In this document: positions 61,008 through 64,000 of the stretch, in pieces
How positions within the stretch are numbered: the stretch's first letter is position 1
Layout of the letters: every line of letters starts with the position of its first letter
Assembly: GCF_018861125.1 (NCBI RefSeq)
Contig: NZ_JAHKQN010000005.1
Location: forward strand, 103,939-167,938
DNA from: Cellulophaga baltica
Lineage (GTDB): Bacteria > Bacteroidota > Bacteroidia > Flavobacteriales > Flavobacteriaceae
Direction of reading: 5' to 3'
DNA: 64,000 nt
Translations under genes and position numbers: made by a program
Notes under the pieces: model-generated
The model's input: the letters and a program-made list of their open reading frames with translations, nothing else
Told to the model about the DNA's origin: nothing
Databases searched by the model: none

Positions 61008-62471
61008 TTATTTGTTTAAATTTTTTAAAATCTCTTTTACTATTTGATAGTCATCAAAATCTACTCGAACACCATTTGTTTCTTGATAGGTTTCATGACC
61101 CTTACCCGCGATTAAAATAATATCATTAGTATTTGCTAATTGACAAGCTGTTTTAATAGCTTGTTTTCTATTCTCAATCGTCAATGTTTTTCTTGTATTT
61201 TGCGCTTCTACTCCCGCTTCAACCTCACTCAAAATAACATCAGGATCTTCTGTTCTTGGATTATCAGAGGTGAAAATTGCAGTACTACTCATTTCTGATG
61301 CGATATGACCCATAACCGGACGCTTAGACTTATCTCTATCGCCACCACACCCCACAACGGTGATGACGCTTTCATTTCCAGTCCTCAATGTATTAATTGT
61401 ATCAAGCACATTTTTGAGCGCATCCGGCGTATGAGCATAGTCAACAATTGCCGTTATTTTTTGTTCTGATATAAAGTATTGAAAACGCCCATCAACATTC
61501 TCAAGCTCACTTAATAATCGTAATATTTCCAACTTTTCTAAACCTAATAAATCTGCCGTTGCATAAATTGCCAACATATTATAAGCATTGAAATCTCCTA
61601 TAAGTCTAGACCAGACCTCTTCATTGTCAATTTTCAATAATTGACCATTAAATTGATTTTCTAAAATTTGTGCTCTATAATCCGCATAGGTCTTTAAAGC
61701 ATAAGTCTGCTTTCTAGCCTTAGTGTTTTGCAACATTATAGAACCATTTTTATCATCAATATTGGTTAAAGCAAATGCTGCTTTTGGCAACTGATCAAAA
61801 AGTAGCTTTTTTGTATCACGGTATTCCGCAAAAGTTTTATGATAATCTAAGTGATCATGAGATAAATTGGTGAAAATTGCACCTTCAAAAACTAAACCTT
61901 CAGTTCTCTTTTGATGAATACCGTGCGAACTAACCTCCATAAAACAGAATTCAACACCTTCATCATTCATTAAACTTAAATGCTTATTTATAGTCAAAGC
62001 ATCAGGAGTGGTATGGCTGGTTTTGTATTCTTTTTCATCAACCAATATTTTAATAGTAGAAATTAAACCTACTTTAAAACCTGCCTTTTTAAATAACTGA
62101 TACAACAAACTCGTCACTGTTGTTTTACCGTTTGTACCTGTAACACCAACTAACTTCAAATTAGCTGAAGGATTACCGTAATAATTAGAAGCCATTATGG
62201 CTAATGCTTTATTCCCGTTATCAACCTCAACATAGGTTATGCCTTCTGTAAAATTGCTAGGCATTTCTTCGCAAACAATTGCTTTAGCACCTAATGAAAT
62301 AGCTTTATCTATATATTGATGACCATCAGTCAACGTACCTCTAATGGCAATAAACACATCATTATGTTCTACTTTTCTAGAATCAAAACAAACTGATTTT
62401 ACAGCAACAGAAGTTGACCCGTTTACAGCGGATAAACTAACCCCAAACAATATGTCTTTTAATGACTTCAT
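61008..62471 (-). CDS. murE: UDP-MurNAc-tripeptide synthetase (meso-DAP adding)
   Basis: 487 residues. It adds the third amino acid to the stem peptide. The ATP site is LVGVTGTNGKTTVTSLLYQL; other landmarks are FTNLSHDHLDYHKTFAEYRD, AIVDYAHTPDALKNVLDTIN and IAGKGHETYQE. The specificity motif is DNPR (in FTSDNPRTEDPDVILSEVEA), which marks addition of meso-diaminopimelate rather than lysine. The gene starts on the ATGA overlap with the transpeptidase gene upstream. Confidence 0.97.
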   Translation of the reverse strand: MKSLKDILFGVSLSAVNGSTSVAVKSVCFDSRKVEHNDVFIAIRGTLTDGHQYIDKAISLGAKAIVCEEMPSNFTEGITYVEVDNGNKALAIMASNYYGNPSANLKLVGVTGTNGKTTVTSLLYQLFKKAGFKVGLISTIKILVDEKEYKTSHTTPDALTINKHLSLMNDEGVEFCFMEVSSHGIHQKRTEGLVFEGAIFTNLSHDHLDYHKTFAEYRDTKKLLFDQLPKAAFALTNIDDKNGSIMLQNTKARKQTYALKTYADYRAQILENQFNGQLLKIDNEEVWSRLIGDFNAYNMLAIYATADLLGLEKLEILRLLSELENVDGRFQYFISEQKITAIVDYAHTPDALKNVLDTINTLRTGNESVITVVGCGGDRDKSKRPVMGHIASEMSSTAIFTSDNPRTEDPDVILSEVEAGVEAQNTRKTLTIENRKQAIKTACQLANTNDIILIAGKGHETYQETNGVRVDFDDYQIVKEILKNLNK

Positions 62472-64000
62472 GATAATTCTAAAACAACAGTTTTAACCTC
62501 GTTAATATTTATTCCTTTTACAGACTGCTTTTTTACTTTGCCATTACCATTCACCTTAACTTGTAAACCAAGGTTTTCTAATATTGAAATAGCATCCATA
62601 CCACTCATACCTTCTACATTAGGCACTTTATTGTATTTCTTATTTGATACCGTATAATATTGTTGGTATTTTTTATCTAAATCAACATCTTTAATCTCTA
62701 AGTCATCAACCTCATCAACCAAAGGCGATGTTGCGTAAATTTTTTGTGCTACAGATTTAAAAACTGGCCCTGATACATCTGCACCGTAATAACCAACTCT
62801 TTTGTCTGGCTCATGAATAACTACAATGCAAGAATATTTAGGATTATCCGCAGGAAAATAACCTGCAAAAGTTGAGATGTACTTTAATTTATTAGGGTCT
62901 TTAGAAACATAATCTTTTTGACAAGTACCTGTTTTACCTGCCATTGAAAAATTTGGCGAATACAAACCATGACCTGTACCAAATTTCTTTTCAACCACAC
63001 CCTTCAATAGAGCCTGAACTTTAGCTACTGTTTCTTTAGAACATATTGACGGATTAATTACTTCTTTATCAAACTTTTCAATAGTTTTATCCCATTCTTT
63101 ATACTCTTTCAACAACCTTGGCTTTACCATTTCACCATCATTAGCAATTGCATTGTAAAATGTAAGTGTTTGTAGTGGTGTTAATGAAACCTCATAACCA
63201 TGAGACATCCAAGCTAAAGAAATACCTGACCAACCTTTATCACCAGGATATCTAATCACAGGTTTTCCCTCTCCTTTAATAGGCAAACCCAACTCCCTAT
63301 TTAAACCCATATTCATTAATCGGTTTACATATTTTTCAGGCTTATCTTTATAGTTATTGTAAATTAATTTTGCAAAAGCAGTATTTGACGATATTTCAAA
63401 AGCTTTTGCCATACTCACTTTACCATAACCACCCCACTTAGAATCTTTTACAGTTTTGTTGTACACTTTAAATCTTCCGTTTTCTGTATCAATTACCGTA
63501 CTTGTATCAACTACTTTATCTTCAAGTGCAACTACTAAAGACATTAATTTGAAGGTAGACCCTGGCTCATGCGATTCTCCAATAGCATAATTTAGACGCT
63601 CGTAATATTTACCAGCCTCAGTTCTTCCTAAATTAGAGATTGCTTTTATTTCTCCTGTCTTTGTTTCCATCACAATAACACAACCGTGATCTGCTTTGTA
63701 TTTTTCTAGTTGACCCAAAAGTGCGTGGTGTGCAATATCTTGTATATTTACATCAATTGTAGAATACACATCGTAACCATCAATTGGCTCAACAATGTTC
63801 TCCATACCAATTGGCTTCCACTGTCCTTTCGCTATTTTTTGCTTTAAACGACTTCCTTTTTTACCACTTAAATATTCAGTAAACGCACCTTCTAGCCCAA
63901 CTCTTGTCGCGTGACCTTCAGCATCATAACGCTCATAGCCAACACTACGCTCAGCTATTTTACCTAGAGGATGCTCACGAACTGTATTTTGCTCCACAAC
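62468..64000 (-). CDS. ftsI: Penicillin-binding protein / division transpeptidase FtsI, N-terminus outside the window
   Basis: The frame is open to the right edge, so the start lies beyond 64000; about 510 residues are visible. The transpeptidase motifs are complete: SxxK in EPGSTFKLMSLVVALEDK, SxN in ISSNTAFAKLIYNNYK, and KTG in SMAGKTGTCQKDY. A PASTA domain closes the protein (KVPNVEGMSGMDAISILENL and onwards), as in other flavobacterial FtsI proteins. It cross-links peptidoglycan at the septum with FtsW. It overlaps murE by 4 bp and heads the visible part of the dcw cluster. Confidence 0.96.
   Translation of the reverse strand, partial: VVEQNTVREHPLGKIAERSVGYERYDAEGHATRVGLEGAFTEYLSGKKGSRLKQKIAKGQWKPIGMENIVEPIDGYDVYSTIDVNIQDIAHHALLGQLEKYKADHGCVIVMETKTGEIKAISNLGRTEAGKYYERLNYAIGESHEPGSTFKLMSLVVALEDKVVDTSTVIDTENGRFKVYNKTVKDSKWGGYGKVSMAKAFEISSNTAFAKLIYNNYKDKPEKYVNRLMNMGLNRELGLPIKGEGKPVIRYPGDKGWSGISLAWMSHGYEVSLTPLQTLTFYNAIANDGEMVKPRLLKEYKEWDKTIEKFDKEVINPSICSKETVAKVQALLKGVVEKKFGTGHGLYSPNFSMAGKTGTCQKDYVSKDPNKLKYISTFAGYFPADNPKYSCIVVIHEPDKRVGYYGADVSGPVFKSVAQKIYATSPLVDEVDDLEIKDVDLDKKYQQYYTVSNKKYNKVPNVEGMSGMDAISILENLGLQVKVNGNGKVKKQSVKGININEVKTVVLELS

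Overview
This is an AT-rich chromosomal window from a member of the Bacteroidota, almost certainly a flavobacterium (family Flavobacteriaceae, probably marine or aerobic). The evidence is consistent: TAnnTTTG-type -7 boxes upstream of many genes, no clear Shine-Dalgarno sites, type IX secretion parts (PorT, a DUF5103/Plug protein, a gliding-motility C-terminal sorting domain), a region-1.1-less primary sigma factor, an Na+-pumping NQR complex, and a lipoprotein TamA relative (TamL type). I see no phage, plasmid, insertion sequence or CRISPR array. Nearly all of the window is ordinary, vertically inherited core genome. The accessory-looking part is the first 5.2 kb.

Layout. 1-5.2 kb: a three-gene surface-protein operon. 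Its first gene runs in from the left edge and consists of near-identical tandem modules that resemble segmented phage tail fibres or trimeric adhesin stalks. The third gene carries a type IX secretion sorting domain. 5.2-8.1 kb: a GNAT acetyltransferase, a Tat-exported M15 peptidase, an M48 metallopeptidase, a 55-residue membrane protein and an ankyrin protein. 8.3-11.5 kb: gpmI, map and a methyltransferase. 11.5-19.0 kb (minus): apbE, a small nuclease-fold-like protein, and nqrA-F. ApbE is the flavin transferase that NqrB and NqrC need. 19.2-26.5 kb: the Plug protein, ApaG, P5C dehydrogenase, DinB-like, rsmG, a fatty acid desaturase and an aminotransferase. 26.5-29.4 kb (minus): trkH-trkA potassium uptake. 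29.6-34.4 kb: menG/ubiE, porT, trmH (minus) and a TamL-type outer-membrane assembly lipoprotein. 34.5-40.5 kb: fbaA, accD, rpsO, pnp and the primary sigma factor. 40.6-45.8 kb: VF530 protein, trmL, rpe, a YpdA-type reductase, and a TPR histidine kinase with its LuxR-type regulator. 45.8-49.9 kb: DUF4494 protein, a lipoprotein/zinc-ribbon gene pair, and a secreted beta-helix protein. 50.0-64.0 kb (minus): tRNA-Arg, yqeY and the division/cell-wall (dcw) cluster ftsI-murE-mraY-murD-ftsW-murG-murC-ftsQ-ftsA-ftsZ, with ftsI running off the right edge.

How the genes fit together. The NQR complex (Na+ gradient, menaquinone made through MenG) and Trk (K+ uptake) suggest a sodium-based marine physiology. 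PorT, Plug and the sorting-domain protein belong to one secretion route. The dcw cluster and the M15 peptidase act on meso-DAP-type peptidoglycan, as judged from the DNPR motif of MurE. The best candidate for something undescribed is the repeat-stalk operon at the left edge. Secondary candidates are the small protein next to apbE, a perfect palindrome overlapping the pnp promoter, a zinc-ribbon-less AccD, and an altered flavinylation motif in NqrB. All calls were made by reading the sequence; no database search was run.
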